A DNA stretch of 64,000 bases, taken from the NCBI GenBank assembly GCA_020635435.1, contig JACJZU010000001.1, positions 248,001 to 312,000 of the forward strand, in the 5' to 3' direction. The stretch's first letter is position 1. Each line of letters begins with the position of its first letter. The position numbers and the translations under genes were made by a program. The notes beneath the pieces were generated by a model. That model did no database searches and was not told where the DNA came from. It worked only from the letters and a program-made list of their open reading frames with translations. This DNA is from Flavobacteriales bacterium. Its GTDB lineage: Bacteria > Bacteroidota > Bacteroidia > NS11-12g > UBA9320. This document shows, piece after piece, positions 43,783-53,084 of this stretch.

Positions 43783-44356
43783 CCCGATCGGGATTGTTGC
43801 GGATGAATGCATCCCAACCGCCTTTACCGGCCTCCTCCTTTAAAGCAATTCGCGGATTATTCTGAAAGAAATGGCAGACCGCCACAGCCATCCCATCGGT
43901 GGCATCCAGATCTTTCGGTAATTCTTCAAAGCCAAGCAGGTTCTGAAGTGTTTTGGCCACCTGCAACTTATCGGCAGTACCTCTGCCTGTAATACTCTGT
44001 TTCACCCGTTTGGGTGCGTATTCGAAAATTGGGATGTCGCGATAGAGCGCAGCAGCCATGGCCACACCCTGTGCTCTGCCCAGTTTGAGCATGGATTGCA
44101 CATTCTTGCCAAAAAAAGGTGCTTCCAGAGCCACTTCGTCGGGATGGTAATTATCGATCAGGGACAGACAACGCTCGAAGATCTTTTTAAGCTTCAGGGC
44201 ATGACCATCGTATTTTTTTAAGTGAATAATACCGAGACCGAGCATTTTCATCCGGTTACCGTTACAACCGAGCAACCCGTAACCCATTATATTTGTTCCG
44301 GGGTCGATCCCCAGTATGATCCGATCGAATTCCTTATCAACCAAACGCTCCGACAC
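43775..44356 (-). CDS. ruvC: Holliday junction resolvase RuvC
   Basis: A 193-aa endonuclease that resolves four-way junctions with RuvAB. Catalytic acids are visible: Asp18 in GIDPGTNIMGYG, Glu78 in VALEAPFFGKN, and Asp151/Asp154 in KDLDATDGMAVAVCH. It starts with GTG at 44356 (a TTG four codons on is possible). RuvA and RuvB are not in the window. Confidence 0.96.
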   Translation of the reverse strand: MSERLVDKEFDRIILGIDPGTNIMGYGLLGCNGNRMKMLGLGIIHLKKYDGHALKLKKIFERCLSLIDNYHPDEVALEAPFFGKNVQSMLKLGRAQGVAMAAALYRDIPIFEYAPKRVKQSITGRGTADKLQVAKTLQNLLGFEELPKDLDATDGMAVAVCHFFQNNPRIALKEEAGKGGWDAFIRNNPDRVK

Positions 44357-44378
44357 GAGTCAAATGTAAAGGCTAAAC

Positions 44379-45356
44379 TTGAAAAAGCTCATTCAACAAC
44401 ATCAGAAACTACTCACAAATCTTCTGAAATGGGGTATTCTGGTATTGTCGGTTCTTTTCATGTACCGCGAGCTCTTCCTAAAGCGGAATTTCACCGAGTT
44501 GATGGAACAATACAGTACCCGTTGTTTGGAACAATGGCCCATTTTATTGATCGTAATACTCCTCATGCCCCTCAATTGGTGGCTTGAAGCCCATAAATGG
44601 AAACGACTCCTGCGTGCGGACCATCACCTCAGGGAAAGCAGGGCTTTTGCTGCCACCGCATCCGGTGTAACGGTTAGTGTGCTTACACCGAACCGCGTTG
44701 GTGAGTTTGCCGGCAGAATGTTGTATGTGCCACCGGAACACAGGGATAAAGCTGTGGCCATGAGTTTGGCGGGGTCCTTTTCCCAATTGATCATCACCTT
44801 CGTAGTTGGAACGTTCTGCGGTGCGTGGTATTTCTACATGGAGGGTTACTCGGATGTGATCTGGTCGCTGCTCATTGGGATAGGCTGTGTTTTTGCCGTG
44901 ATCAATATCTATTACCGGCTTGCCGATAGCGAAAAACTCTTCGAACGCTGGAAGTACAACGCCACAGTTGGTAAAATACGGGTTGCCCTGAGCGGTTTGA
45001 GCAAGCCGCTGCTCACAGAGGCATTGATCTGGTCGGGGATCCGTTATGTGGTTTTCAGTTTGCAATTGGGATTGCTGATGTACGGACTCCTTGACTTTTA
45101 CATACCCGATCAGAGATGGGGGTTGATCTATATGGTTCCTTTGTATTTCTTTTTTCAGACAATGGTTCCAACCATAGCCCTGAGCGAGATCGGTGTGCGG
45201 GGAATGTTGCTAAGCACCTTGTTCGCAGACGTTGCCCCGGAGGCGGATCTTGTACTCACGAGCACCTTGCTCTGGCTGATCAATATAGTAGTTCCCGCAT
45301 TGTTGGGAGGACTGTTCTTGTTAACCCTCCGATTTCGTATATCGCGCAACTCGTGA
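44379..45356 (+). CDS. Flippase-like membrane protein (UPF0104/LPG synthase TM family)
   Basis: A 325-aa integral membrane protein with about eight helices, starting at TTG 44379. Visible family features are the loop TPNRVGEFAGRM and the late ALSEIGVRGML segment. Relatives include the flippase domain of lysylphosphatidylglycerol synthases and lipid-linked sugar exporters. Its stop overlaps the GTG of the glycosyltransferase as GTGA, so both are probably used together on a lipid-linked sugar or lipid. Only 22 bases separate it from divergent ruvC. Confidence 0.85.
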   Translation: MKKLIQQHQKLLTNLLKWGILVLSVLFMYRELFLKRNFTELMEQYSTRCLEQWPILLIVILLMPLNWWLEAHKWKRLLRADHHLRESRAFAATASGVTVSVLTPNRVGEFAGRMLYVPPEHRDKAVAMSLAGSFSQLIITFVVGTFCGAWYFYMEGYSDVIWSLLIGIGCVFAVINIYYRLADSEKLFERWKYNATVGKIRVALSGLSKPLLTEALIWSGIRYVVFSLQLGLLMYGLLDFYIPDQRWGLIYMVPLYFFFQTMVPTIALSEIGVRGMLLSTLFADVAPEADLVLTSTLLWLINIVVPALLGGLFLLTLRFRISRNS

Positions 45357-46471
45357 TCATTGCCCTGAGTATTGTTCTACTGCTCTATGTATGGCAGATC
45401 TATCGTCAGATCAATGCCTGGGAGGCCCTATCGCCTTCAACGGCACATGATCCGCCTTCAGTTGCGCCCTCAACGCCACCATCTTGTACCATTCTGGTAG
45501 CTGCCCGCAACGAACAAGAGAATCTTGAAAAGCTGATCCCGGATCTCAAGGCACAACAGTATCCCGCCCGGTTAGAGATTGTGATCGTTGATGACGGAAG
45601 TACGGATGGTAGCCGAAAGTGGCTGGAGGAGCAGAAAGATATAAATGTGGTTCTGCTAGATGAAGAGCTGGGTAGGACCGGAAAAAAAGCTGCGATCTCG
45701 CTCGGGGTTGAAAAGGCTGAAGCGGAGCTGATCCTTCAAACGGATGCGGATTGCATGGTGGGACCTGAGTGGGCTTCGCTTATGCTGTCGGGAATTGAAA
45801 GTGGGAACCGGCTTGTATTCGGACCTGTTCAGTATCGCAGCAAGCCGGGTCTGTTAAATGGATTAATGGAGCTTGAAATGTGCTGTTTGAGCGCCTTATG
45901 CGGCTCGGGACTGTACTTGAAAGAGCCTTTTTTGAGCAACGCCGCCAATATGGCTTACTACCGCTCCGACTTTCTCGCATGGGATCCATACGGCGGATCC
46001 CGGTTCAGCAGCGGCGATGATATCGAACTGATGCAGAAGGCCATGAAAACCGGAGCAGGTTGCACATATATCCAGGACCCGTTGGCCATTGTTCATACGC
46101 AAGCACCTTCGAGTTTGCGCGAATTCATTGGACAGCGCCTGCGATGGGCTTCCAAAACGCGGATCGGACATATACCGTTCCCTGCAATGGTGTTTTTCGG
46201 AATGAATGTACTGCTCTTCATAGGATCGATAGTTGGTTCAATCGGTTATCCCATTTGGTTGGGTCTGCTGTGGATCTGGATCGGGAAATGGCTGGCGGAT
46301 CTCTTTTTCTTTCACAAGATCCTGCCTTTTTTCCATGGCAAGAAAATGGATGTACGCTGGTATCTTATTTCGTTCATTTTGGTGTTGATCTATCCATTCT
46401 ATGTGACCTTGTTCGCTATCTTCTCTAAGTTTGTACCCTATCGCTGGAAAGATCGGAAGATCGCTAATTGA
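45353..46471 (+). CDS. Membrane family 2 glycosyltransferase
   Basis: A 372-aa protein. An upstream open frame exists to 45116 but lies inside the flippase gene; I chose GTG 45353, which overlaps the preceding stop (GTGA) and begins just before the first membrane helix (IIALSIVLLLYVWQIY). The GT2 signature is clear: VIVDDGSTDGS, the TDADC metal-binding motif and GQRLRW (QxxRW, typical of processive enzymes). Three C-terminal membrane helices follow. It probably adds a sugar to a lipid or polymer at the inner face of the membrane. Confidence 0.9.
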   Translation: MIIALSIVLLLYVWQIYRQINAWEALSPSTAHDPPSVAPSTPPSCTILVAARNEQENLEKLIPDLKAQQYPARLEIVIVDDGSTDGSRKWLEEQKDINVVLLDEELGRTGKKAAISLGVEKAEAELILQTDADCMVGPEWASLMLSGIESGNRLVFGPVQYRSKPGLLNGLMELEMCCLSALCGSGLYLKEPFLSNAANMAYYRSDFLAWDPYGGSRFSSGDDIELMQKAMKTGAGCTYIQDPLAIVHTQAPSSLREFIGQRLRWASKTRIGHIPFPAMVFFGMNVLLFIGSIVGSIGYPIWLGLLWIWIGKWLADLFFFHKILPFFHGKKMDVRWYLISFILVLIYPFYVTLFAIFSKFVPYRWKDRKIAN

Positions 46472-46477
46472 GCTGCT

Positions 46478-46741
46478 TTGGAAGAACTGGAACTGAAAAT
46501 ACTGGGATTGATGGTATTTCCCGAATCCTTTGAAAACCTAAAAGAAGATTCGGCAACCTTTGTTGGTTCAAACGTACTGGCGGATATACTCAAGAATTTA
46601 CTCCATCGGGGTTATGTACAGGCCTATTTGCCTGACGATTCCGGTTCGCTGAAACGCAGCATGGGTTTCGATTCAGACATGTTGGGCGATTACCATTACC
46701 AACTCACCGCGAAGGGCTTGAAGGAGATCGGGAATCCGTGA
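46478..46741 (+). CDS. Small winged-helix-like protein
   Basis: An 87-aa protein from TTG 46478, 6 bases after the glycosyltransferase stop. The pattern of short helices (LELKILGLMVF, VLADILKNLLHRGYVQ) and a closing YHYQLTAKGLKEIG resembles a winged-helix fold with a wing, as in small transcription regulators. No named family recognised, and DNA binding is only inferred. Confidence 0.6.
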   Translation: MEELELKILGLMVFPESFENLKEDSATFVGSNVLADILKNLLHRGYVQAYLPDDSGSLKRSMGFDSDMLGDYHYQLTAKGLKEIGNP

Positions 46742-46781
46742 GGATAAAAGGCCATCCACTGGCACACCGATAGGCCCCTCA

Positions 46782-47519
46782 TTACCATTCCTCGCTCTTC
46801 ACCAACGAGGAAAGAAAGACGATCAGTCCGAGTACGAGCATTAGGAATGCCGGAATGGAAAGTACGAATGCGAAAAGCTCAGCTCCAACTAAGAAGCCAA
46901 TGATCATCAAACCATAGAATGTTGTGCTCAGCACGATCAGCATCCCCGCAATTTTTCGGAGCCGACGTTGTCGTTGGGTGCGGTTGAGACTCAGATCGAA
47001 GCGAATGCCTTCCATCAGATCCCGTCCCATGAAGATCGCTGCGATCAGGAACAGAAAGAACATGGTGAACAGAAAGAGCATCCCGACCTCCCCCGTAAAC
47101 AAGGCGAGCACATTAACGAGCGCGGCGAGTACGAAAAGCGTACCTGCTGTTATTCTCTGAGTATTATGTTTTGAGTTGTCTGTGGCGATTGAATCGACCG
47201 GCAAGGGATCCGCATGCATAATTCGAGTTTCAATCTGCCGTATTTTGCGGGCCCGAGCGTTGCAGACTTCTTCTACTACCGGTGTTGCGGGAGTTCCATG
47301 AAGAGGCTGGGTCATTGCCGGCAACTCTTCGATTGAGTCTTTAGGAACTGCAAGTGTCCGGGATATATTAGGATCAGACCGCAGGTTCGATCCGGTATGC
47401 CTTGCTCCCTTTTCCTGTTGTTGACTCAAAGTGAGGTGCATGCGCGGAATATGGCCGTAGCGCATGCTACAACCTGCAAGCACGAATAGCAGCAGAACCG
47501 ACGCCAGCAATCGAAACAT
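46782..47519 (-). CDS. Lipoprotein with C-terminal membrane helices
   Basis: A 245-aa protein. It begins with a lipoprotein signal (LLLFVLAGC, Cys16). A polar segment follows (about 20-120), then four membrane helices in two pairs (about 123-170 and 190-240) split by a basic loop NRTQRQRRLRK. Combining a lipobox with several helices is odd but common in Bacteroidota hypothetical proteins. Its ATG overlaps the upstream gene's stop by one base (TAATG). Confidence 0.65.
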   Translation of the reverse strand: MFRLLASVLLLFVLAGCSMRYGHIPRMHLTLSQQQEKGARHTGSNLRSDPNISRTLAVPKDSIEELPAMTQPLHGTPATPVVEEVCNARARKIRQIETRIMHADPLPVDSIATDNSKHNTQRITAGTLFVLAALVNVLALFTGEVGMLFLFTMFFLFLIAAIFMGRDLMEGIRFDLSLNRTQRQRRLRKIAGMLIVLSTTFYGLMIIGFLVGAELFAFVLSIPAFLMLVLGLIVFLSSLVKSEEW

Positions 47520-48184
47520 TATTCTACCTGAAAACCGAGTCTTTTTCCGGTTCCAATACCGCGGGGGTTATTGAAATAATTCTTCTGCTCCACGGTGATC
47601 ACCTTCAGTGCGTCTTCCGGTGGTACGTAGAGATCAAAGTCCAGACAGAAGAGCATGCACTGTTCAATGATCTTCTGCATATCATCTTCATTCACGACCT
47701 GCTGACCAACTTCGTTATACAGGAAACCCAGTTGTCGTTTGCCTTCGGTATAGAAATGATCATTTACATTCACGAATACGCGTGCCAGGAGATAACCGGC
47801 GTCATTGAGTCGTTGATACTTCAGTGAATCGCTCAGGAAGTTATATATCTGTATCATTCCGAAGAAGCCGTTCTGCGGATGCTGATTTACATAATACGTC
47901 TTTGCGATCTTATGGTTCGGGGGGAACGTGAAAACGTTCGTATGCATCATAAAAACGATGGTATCCCCGGAGAAGCGGAGATGAAACTCAAAGTCGCCCT
48001 GGTCGGTCAGCGCTATTTCCACATGTGGTGAAGATTCGAGCACGCGGGGGCTGATCTCGTCGCGGATCCGGACAGCACAATTCTTCATAAGCCGGAAAGT
48101 TTCCAACGTGCGTTCGTACACTTTTTGTTTCAATTCCGCCTTATCATCCAATTTGGAAATAATACCCTCTATTTTATCTGACAT
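47519..48184 (-). CDS. Conserved hypothetical protein
   Basis: A 221-aa soluble protein from ATG 48184 (MSDKIEGIISKLDDKAELKQ); the frame extension to 48277 is not supported. No signal peptide or membrane helix. Blocks such as VEIALTDQGDFEFHLRFSGD and NPRGIGTGKRLGFQVE look conserved, but no family is recognised. It is coupled to the lipoprotein gene downstream. Confidence 0.65.
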   Translation of the reverse strand: MSDKIEGIISKLDDKAELKQKVYERTLETFRLMKNCAVRIRDEISPRVLESSPHVEIALTDQGDFEFHLRFSGDTIVFMMHTNVFTFPPNHKIAKTYYVNQHPQNGFFGMIQIYNFLSDSLKYQRLNDAGYLLARVFVNVNDHFYTEGKRQLGFLYNEVGQQVVNEDDMQKIIEQCMLFCLDFDLYVPPEDALKVITVEQKNYFNNPRGIGTGKRLGFQVE

Positions 48185-48337
48185 ATTCAAGTATGGATTG
48201 TGAACAAAAGTACCGATAAATGGTTGTAGAAGTTGGAACGCGCGGAGTATGTTGCAAGGGTATATGACTTCTGTCATTTACGGGGAAGATTGCATCATAT
48301 CCGGCAGTTCGACAGAAGAAATACTTTAAATAAAATC

Positions 48338-48345
48338 TACTTTTG
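48338..48345 (+). promoter_or_regulatory. -7 promoter element for gltA
   Basis: TACTTTTG is an exact TAnnTTTG match only 6 bases before the gltA ATG at 48352. If used, the transcript would start almost at the start codon. No clear -33 element is seen. Confidence 0.4.
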
Positions 48346-48351
48346 TGCGCA

Positions 48352-49653
48352 ATGGAATCTGCTTCAAAATCTGACAAGGCCCGTTTGGAGATCAACGGGA
48401 AAACCTATGAGTTACCCCTCATTTATGGTACTGAAAATGAGATCGGCATCGATATTAGTACGCTACGGTCGCAAACCGGCGCTGTAACTGTTGATATTGG
48501 TTATAAAAATACGGGAAGTACCACAAGTTCGATCACATACCTGGATGGTGAGAAAGGTATTTTGCGCCACCGTGGTTACAGTATAGAAGATCTTGCAGAG
48601 AATGCCACTTTCCTGGAGGTAGCCTACCTCCTGATCAACGGGAAACTCCCGAACGCTCAGGAGTACAGTGATTGGGATAATCAGATCCGCAACCACACCC
48701 TCGTGAACGAGGATATGCAGAACATTTTCAAAGCATGGCCAACCGGATCGCACCCAATGGGTCAGTTAACTGCTTTGATCTCCTCACTTTCCAGCTTCTA
48801 TCCGGATTCGCTGGATCCATACAGGGATGTTGACGACCAACACCGCACCATTCGCCGATTGATCGCCAAAATGCCAACCATTGTGGCCATGCTCATGAAG
48901 AAGGCGAAGGGGCATCCACTCATTTACCCGAGCAATAACCTGGATTATGTTTCGAACTTTTTGAACATGACCTTCAAAAACGTAACAGAAGATTACGAGA
49001 TCGATCCGGTTTTTGTAGAGGCGATGAACAAGTTGTTGATCCTGCATGCCGACCACGAGCAGAACTGTTCTGCATCAACGGTTCGGATTGTAGGTTCGTC
49101 GCATAGTAATCTTTATGCTTGTATTTCCGCAGGTATTGCCGCCCTTTGGGGGCCCTTGCACGGAGGTGCCAATCAAAAAGTGATCGAAATGCTCGAGGCC
49201 ATTAAAGAGGATGGCGGAGATGTGACCAAGTATATACTCAAAGCCAAGGACAAGGATGATCCGTTCCGTTTGATGGGCTTTGGGCACAGGGTTTACAAGA
49301 ATTACGACCCACGCGCAAGGATCATCAAGAAATCCTGTGATGATATCCTCAATAAACTGGGTGTACAGGATCCGATATTGAATATTGCCAAGGAACTTGA
49401 AGAAACTGCGTTGGCGGATGATTATTTCGTAGAACGCAAGTTGTTCCCGAATGTGGACTTTTATTCAGGTATCATCTATCGGGCCATGGGCTTCCCGGTT
49501 GAGATGTTCACGGTACTGTTCGCTTTAGGCCGCTTGCCGGGCTGGATCGCTCAGTGGCAGGAAATGCGGGACGAGAACCAACCGATCGGCCGTCCACGTC
49601 AGATCTATGTTGGCGAGGTGAATCGGGAATTTGTTCCGATGCAGAATCGCTAA
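48352..49653 (+). CDS. gltA: Citrate synthase
   Basis: A 433-aa TCA-cycle enzyme condensing oxaloacetate and acetyl-CoA. The catalytic histidines are visible in WGPLHGGANQ and GFGHRVYKNYDPRA, and the C-terminus ends RPRQIYVGEVNREFVP. Length and N-terminal beta domain (KARLEINGKTYELP) match type II hexameric bacterial enzymes. ATG 48352 is chosen over frame starts just upstream. Confidence 0.97.
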   Translation: MESASKSDKARLEINGKTYELPLIYGTENEIGIDISTLRSQTGAVTVDIGYKNTGSTTSSITYLDGEKGILRHRGYSIEDLAENATFLEVAYLLINGKLPNAQEYSDWDNQIRNHTLVNEDMQNIFKAWPTGSHPMGQLTALISSLSSFYPDSLDPYRDVDDQHRTIRRLIAKMPTIVAMLMKKAKGHPLIYPSNNLDYVSNFLNMTFKNVTEDYEIDPVFVEAMNKLLILHADHEQNCSASTVRIVGSSHSNLYACISAGIAALWGPLHGGANQKVIEMLEAIKEDGGDVTKYILKAKDKDDPFRLMGFGHRVYKNYDPRARIIKKSCDDILNKLGVQDPILNIAKELEETALADDYFVERKLFPNVDFYSGIIYRAMGFPVEMFTVLFALGRLPGWIAQWQEMRDENQPIGRPRQIYVGEVNREFVPMQNR

Positions 49654-49663
49654 GCGCTGAAGC

Positions 49664-50002
49664 TTACACTTTTTCGGATCCCAACTTGGGGTTATTCCGA
49701 TGCCTGTCCGCATCGCGGGAGTTCTTTTTCTCCAGATTTGCCTTGAGTGCGGCTGTAAGATCTATATTGCACTGATTGGCAAGGCACAGGAGCACGAACA
49801 GGATATCGGCCATTTCGTCGGCGGGATCTTCTTTTTCCAGTCCGGGCTTAAACGACTGTTCCCCATAGATCCGGGCCATGATACGCGCAAGTTCGCCCAC
49901 TTCTTCGGTCAATAATGCCATGTTGGTCAATTCGTTGAAGTAACGCACCCCGGTGGAACGTATCCAGGAATCGACAGTTTCCTGAGCTTCTTGTATTGTC
50001 AT
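49664..50002 (-). CDS. MazG-like nucleotide pyrophosphohydrolase
   Basis: A 112-aa protein with the MazG/all-alpha NTP-PPase metal-binding motifs LLTEEVGELARIMARIYGE (ExxE) and DEMADILFVLLCLAN (DxxxD). It probably hydrolyses non-canonical or excess nucleoside triphosphates to monophosphates. It converges on gltA with a 10-base gap. Confidence 0.92.
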   Translation of the reverse strand: MTIQEAQETVDSWIRSTGVRYFNELTNMALLTEEVGELARIMARIYGEQSFKPGLEKEDPADEMADILFVLLCLANQCNIDLTAALKANLEKKNSRDADRHRNNPKLGSEKV

Positions 50003-50011
50003 ATCCTATTC

Positions 50012-50042
50012 TTTAGCTGCAAAGATACCCTTCGTATATTTG
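50012..50042 (+). promoter_or_regulatory. Promoter of PTPS/biotin-carrier genes
   Basis: TTTA (50012-50015), 19 bases, then TATATTTG (50035-50042). This is the best match in the window to the full Bacteroidota -33/-7 promoter, and lies 28 bases before the GTG start at 50071. Confidence 0.65.
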
Positions 50043-50070
50043 CACCCGTTTCTGAGAAACTGCAAATACC

Positions 50071-50499
50071 GTGAACCAGGGCTTGTTATATATTACCCGC
50101 AAGGAGCATTTCAACGCTGCTCATAAATTATATAATCCGAGTTGGACCAAGGAAGAAAACGACGCCGTGTTTGGCAAATGTGCGAACGAGCACTGGCATG
50201 GTCATAATTTCGACCTGTATGTAACTGTGAAAGGCCATCCCAATCCGGATACGGGATTTGTGATCGACCTTAAAGTTCTCAAAAAGATCATTCAGGAACA
50301 TGTGGTTGATGTTCTGGATCACCGGAATATCAATTTGGATGTACCATTTATGCACGGCAAGATGGCCTCGATCGAGAACCTGGCTATCGGTATCTGGAAT
50401 CAGATCGAACCCCATTTGAAGGACTGCTCCCTGCATTGCATCAAGCTCTGGGAAACCCGCAATAATTACGTCGAATACTTTGGCCCTCAACCCACCTGA
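50071..50499 (+). CDS. 6-pyruvoyl-tetrahydropterin synthase / QueD family
   Basis: A 142-aa protein starting at GTG. The zinc ligands His18 (NAAHKL), His43 and His45 (HWHGHNF) and catalytic Cys37 are present. Family members act as 6-carboxytetrahydropterin synthase (queuosine) or PTPS. The neighbours do not distinguish these, though QueD is the commoner bacterial role. Confidence 0.92.
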   Translation: MNQGLLYITRKEHFNAAHKLYNPSWTKEENDAVFGKCANEHWHGHNFDLYVTVKGHPNPDTGFVIDLKVLKKIIQEHVVDVLDHRNINLDVPFMHGKMASIENLAIGIWNQIEPHLKDCSLHCIKLWETRNNYVEYFGPQPT

Positions 50500-50500
50500 T

Positions 50501-51004
50501 ATGTACCGAATACACATAGAGCATCACGGGATAATACAGGTAGATCTGGGATCGGATGGCGTTCAGATAGACCATGAGACCAAACAGGTCGATCTTATTC
50601 ATATTTCGGAAAATCGCTATCATCTATTGATGAATAATAGATCTTTCAACGCAGAGATCCTCCGTTTCAACAGGCGAAACAAAGAGATCGAACTGCGGTT
50701 GAACGGAAACAATTTTAAAATGCAGATCGAAGACGATTTCGATCTATTGCTCGAAAAAATGGGGATCGAGCGGAATGCCGCCGAAAAAATAAGCGAGGTA
50801 CTCGCCCCTATGCCCGGTTTGGTGCTGGATGTACGGGTGAAGGAGGGACAATCGGTCGAGGAAGGGGAACCCCTTCTGGTTCTGGAGGCCATGAAAATGG
50901 AGAACGTGATCAAGAGTCCGTGTAAGGCTGTGATCGAAGCCATTCCCATCCAGATTCAGGATAAGATCGACAAAGACCAAATACTGATCCGCTTTGCGGA
51001 ATAA
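50501..51004 (+). CDS. Biotin carboxyl carrier domain protein
   Basis: A 167-aa protein from ATG 50501, one base after the PTPS stop. The C-terminal biotinyl domain has the modified Lys132 in LEAMKMENVIKSP and the preceding LAPMPGLVLDV. The N-terminal ~85 residues form a beta-rich extension similar to acyl-CoA carboxylase alpha-subunit tails. It probably carries carboxybiotin for a propionyl/acetyl-CoA carboxylase or decarboxylase whose catalytic subunits are encoded elsewhere. Confidence 0.88.
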   Translation: MYRIHIEHHGIIQVDLGSDGVQIDHETKQVDLIHISENRYHLLMNNRSFNAEILRFNRRNKEIELRLNGNNFKMQIEDDFDLLLEKMGIERNAAEKISEVLAPMPGLVLDVRVKEGQSVEEGEPLLVLEAMKMENVIKSPCKAVIEAIPIQIQDKIDKDQILIRFAE

Positions 51005-51036
51005 CAGGATATTCCAATTTTCAAACTATCTATTTC

Positions 51037-52056
51037 ATGTTCAAATTAAAATTCTTTTTCCTTCTCCTTGCCGGGAGTATGGCCGCTTTCTCTTTCGGAC
51101 AGAACGAGGCTCAAATTGCCGCAAAACAGGCTGAATTATCGCGAATCAAAGCCAGTCTGGACAGTTTGCAGAAAGTTGCGAACGGACTCGATGCACAGAT
51201 CAAATCCTTGCAGCCCATTTTAAAATGGAAAACGGGGGGCTTTCAATCAGTCAATTTCAACCAGGTTGGACTCACCAATTGGTCCAAGGGGGGTGTGAAT
51301 TCCATTTCCGTTACTGCCCTGGGTAACCTATTCGCCAATTACGCGCATAATAACTGGACCTGGGATAATAACCTGGACATGGCCTATGGTTTGATCCGCA
51401 ATGAGGGGGAGCGCTTTCGCAAGAACGAAGACAAGATCGATCTGATGACCAAAGTGGGCAGAAAGGCCACCAAGAACCTCAGTTGGGCGGCATTTGCCCG
51501 TTTGGAGACCCAGTTTGCAGAAGGATTTGACTTTGGTGCACCTGAGGAGAACCGCCCGGTGATCTCCAATTTCTTCGCTCCTGCCTATTTGAAGGCAACT
51601 GCGGGTATCGACTACAAACCCAATGCGAAACTCTCGATGTACATCTCCCCTTTTGCAGGGAAGTTCACGATCGTTTCGGACGACAGTATTGCCGCACAAC
51701 GTCTGTACATACCCGTTGAGGTGGAGAATGCGAATTTCAGGGCTGAGTTTGGAGCGCTGTTCTCTGCCGTGTATCAGGATAAGGAGATCCTGAAAAACAT
51801 CGGTTTGAGAACCCGACTTGAATTGTTCAATAACTATACAGATCCGAACCGACCAAATAGAAAGAACATCGACGTAGACTGGCAAACGCTCATCGACACG
51901 AAATTGGGTAAATATCTGGGCGCGAACCTGTTCACTCATCTCATCTACGATCACGATACTAAAATTGAGATCGATCCGGAAAATCAACCCGGTCGGAAAG
52001 GTGTGCGTACGCAGTTCAAGGAAGTATTCGGTATTGGCTTCTCCTATAAATTCTGA
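51037..52056 (+). CDS. DUF3078 outer-membrane protein
   Basis: A 339-aa protein with signal peptide (ending AFSFGQ, residue 22), a short coiled coil (about 25-60, AKQAELSRIKASLDSLQK), and the DUF3078 barrel beginning WKTGGFQSVNFNQVGLTNW. It ends in FGIGFSYKF with terminal Phe. Family function is unknown. Confidence 0.88.
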   Translation: MFKLKFFFLLLAGSMAAFSFGQNEAQIAAKQAELSRIKASLDSLQKVANGLDAQIKSLQPILKWKTGGFQSVNFNQVGLTNWSKGGVNSISVTALGNLFANYAHNNWTWDNNLDMAYGLIRNEGERFRKNEDKIDLMTKVGRKATKNLSWAAFARLETQFAEGFDFGAPEENRPVISNFFAPAYLKATAGIDYKPNAKLSMYISPFAGKFTIVSDDSIAAQRLYIPVEVENANFRAEFGALFSAVYQDKEILKNIGLRTRLELFNNYTDPNRPNRKNIDVDWQTLIDTKLGKYLGANLFTHLIYDHDTKIEIDPENQPGRKGVRTQFKEVFGIGFSYKF

Positions 52057-52148
52057 TCGCTTCTTTTGTACATATTAGTTTCATTTAATCGGGCCGAAAT
52101 CGGGAGGCTGCGGTGTTTTTTGTAGCTTCGCGCAAAATCAAAAAAAAT

Positions 52149-53000
52149 ATGCGTCGATTTAAAAATGTTCTCATTCTGTTGCTCATAGCCGGGTTTGGTA
52201 CAAGTGCGCTTGCCCAGATCAATGTTCCTCGTCCGAGTCCGCTTGGTACCGTGAAACAAACTGTGGGCTTAACAGATATCTCCGTTACCTATTCCCGTCC
52301 GAGCATGAAAGGGCGGAAGATCTTCGGTTCCCTGGTTCCCTATGGTGAAATGTGGCGTACCGGTGCCAACATGAGTACCAAGATCAGTTTCTCGGATGCC
52401 GTGAAGATCGATGGTAAAGATGTGCCGGCAGGTGAATATGCTCTGTATACCATTCCGGGAAAAGACAAGTGGACCATCATCCTTCACAAGAATACCAGTT
52501 ATGCGGGAACGGGAGGAAAGGATTACAAGGCCTCTGAAGATCTGATGCGCTTCGATGTTAAACCGGCGGTTTATCCGGTCGCTGTTGAAACCTTCACGAT
52601 CAACGTTTCGGATGTAACCGACGAATCATGTATGATCGAATTACTTTGGGAGCAGACACAGGTCCGTTTCCAGGTCAATACACCGGTTGATGCAAAAGTT
52701 ATGGCGGAGATCGAAGAGAAAATGAAAGGAGTTACGGGCTCAACGTATTACCAGGCGGCCCGATACTATCTGGAGCACGATAAAGATCTCAACCTGGCTT
52801 TGGAATGGATCGACAAAGCGATTGCCGACAGCGAGAAATTCTGGATCGTGCGTCAAAAAGCCTTGATCCTGGCCAAGATGGGGCGCTACCCGGAGGCCAT
52901 CAAAGCGGCAGAACGCTCTAAGGCTCTGGCCATTGAAGCATCGAACAACGATTATGTTCGTATGAACGATGAATCCATTGCCGAATGGAGTAAAAAATAA
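52149..53000 (+). CDS. DUF2911 domain protein
   Basis: A 283-aa secreted protein from ATG 52149; the frame extension to 52113 is unsupported. A signal peptide (about 1-22, ending SALAQ) precedes the DUF2911 domain (PSPLGTVKQTVG, VTYSRPSMKGRKIFG, WRTGANMSTKISF). A TPR-like helical C-terminus follows (about 195-275, YLEHDKDLNLALEWIDKAI). Function unknown; the family is near-universal in Bacteroidota. A near-consensus -7 TAGCTTCG lies about 20 bases upstream. Confidence 0.9.
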   Translation: MRRFKNVLILLLIAGFGTSALAQINVPRPSPLGTVKQTVGLTDISVTYSRPSMKGRKIFGSLVPYGEMWRTGANMSTKISFSDAVKIDGKDVPAGEYALYTIPGKDKWTIILHKNTSYAGTGGKDYKASEDLMRFDVKPAVYPVAVETFTINVSDVTDESCMIELLWEQTQVRFQVNTPVDAKVMAEIEEKMKGVTGSTYYQAARYYLEHDKDLNLALEWIDKAIADSEKFWIVRQKALILAKMGRYPEAIKAAERSKALAIEASNNDYVRMNDESIAEWSKK

Positions 53001-53023
53001 GACCGTACAAACTACGCAGCTAA

Positions 53024-53058
53024 AAAAAGGCCGTTGGATATTCCCCAGCGGCCTTTTT
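53024..53058. terminator. Bidirectional terminator
   Basis: AAAAAGGCCGTTGG (53024-53037) pairs with CCAGCGGCCTTTTT (53045-53058) with one wobble, giving a 14-bp stem. A and T tracts on both sides let it serve the DUF2911 gene and the convergent gene at 53085. Confidence 0.92.
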
Positions 53059-53084
53059 CGTTAAACGGTGCAGATTGTACAAGC

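Noticed and set aside
45116..45352. 5' extension of the glycosyltransferase frame
   Set aside because: It overlaps the flippase gene for 240 bases. The GTG at 45353 overlapping the flippase stop is a better start.
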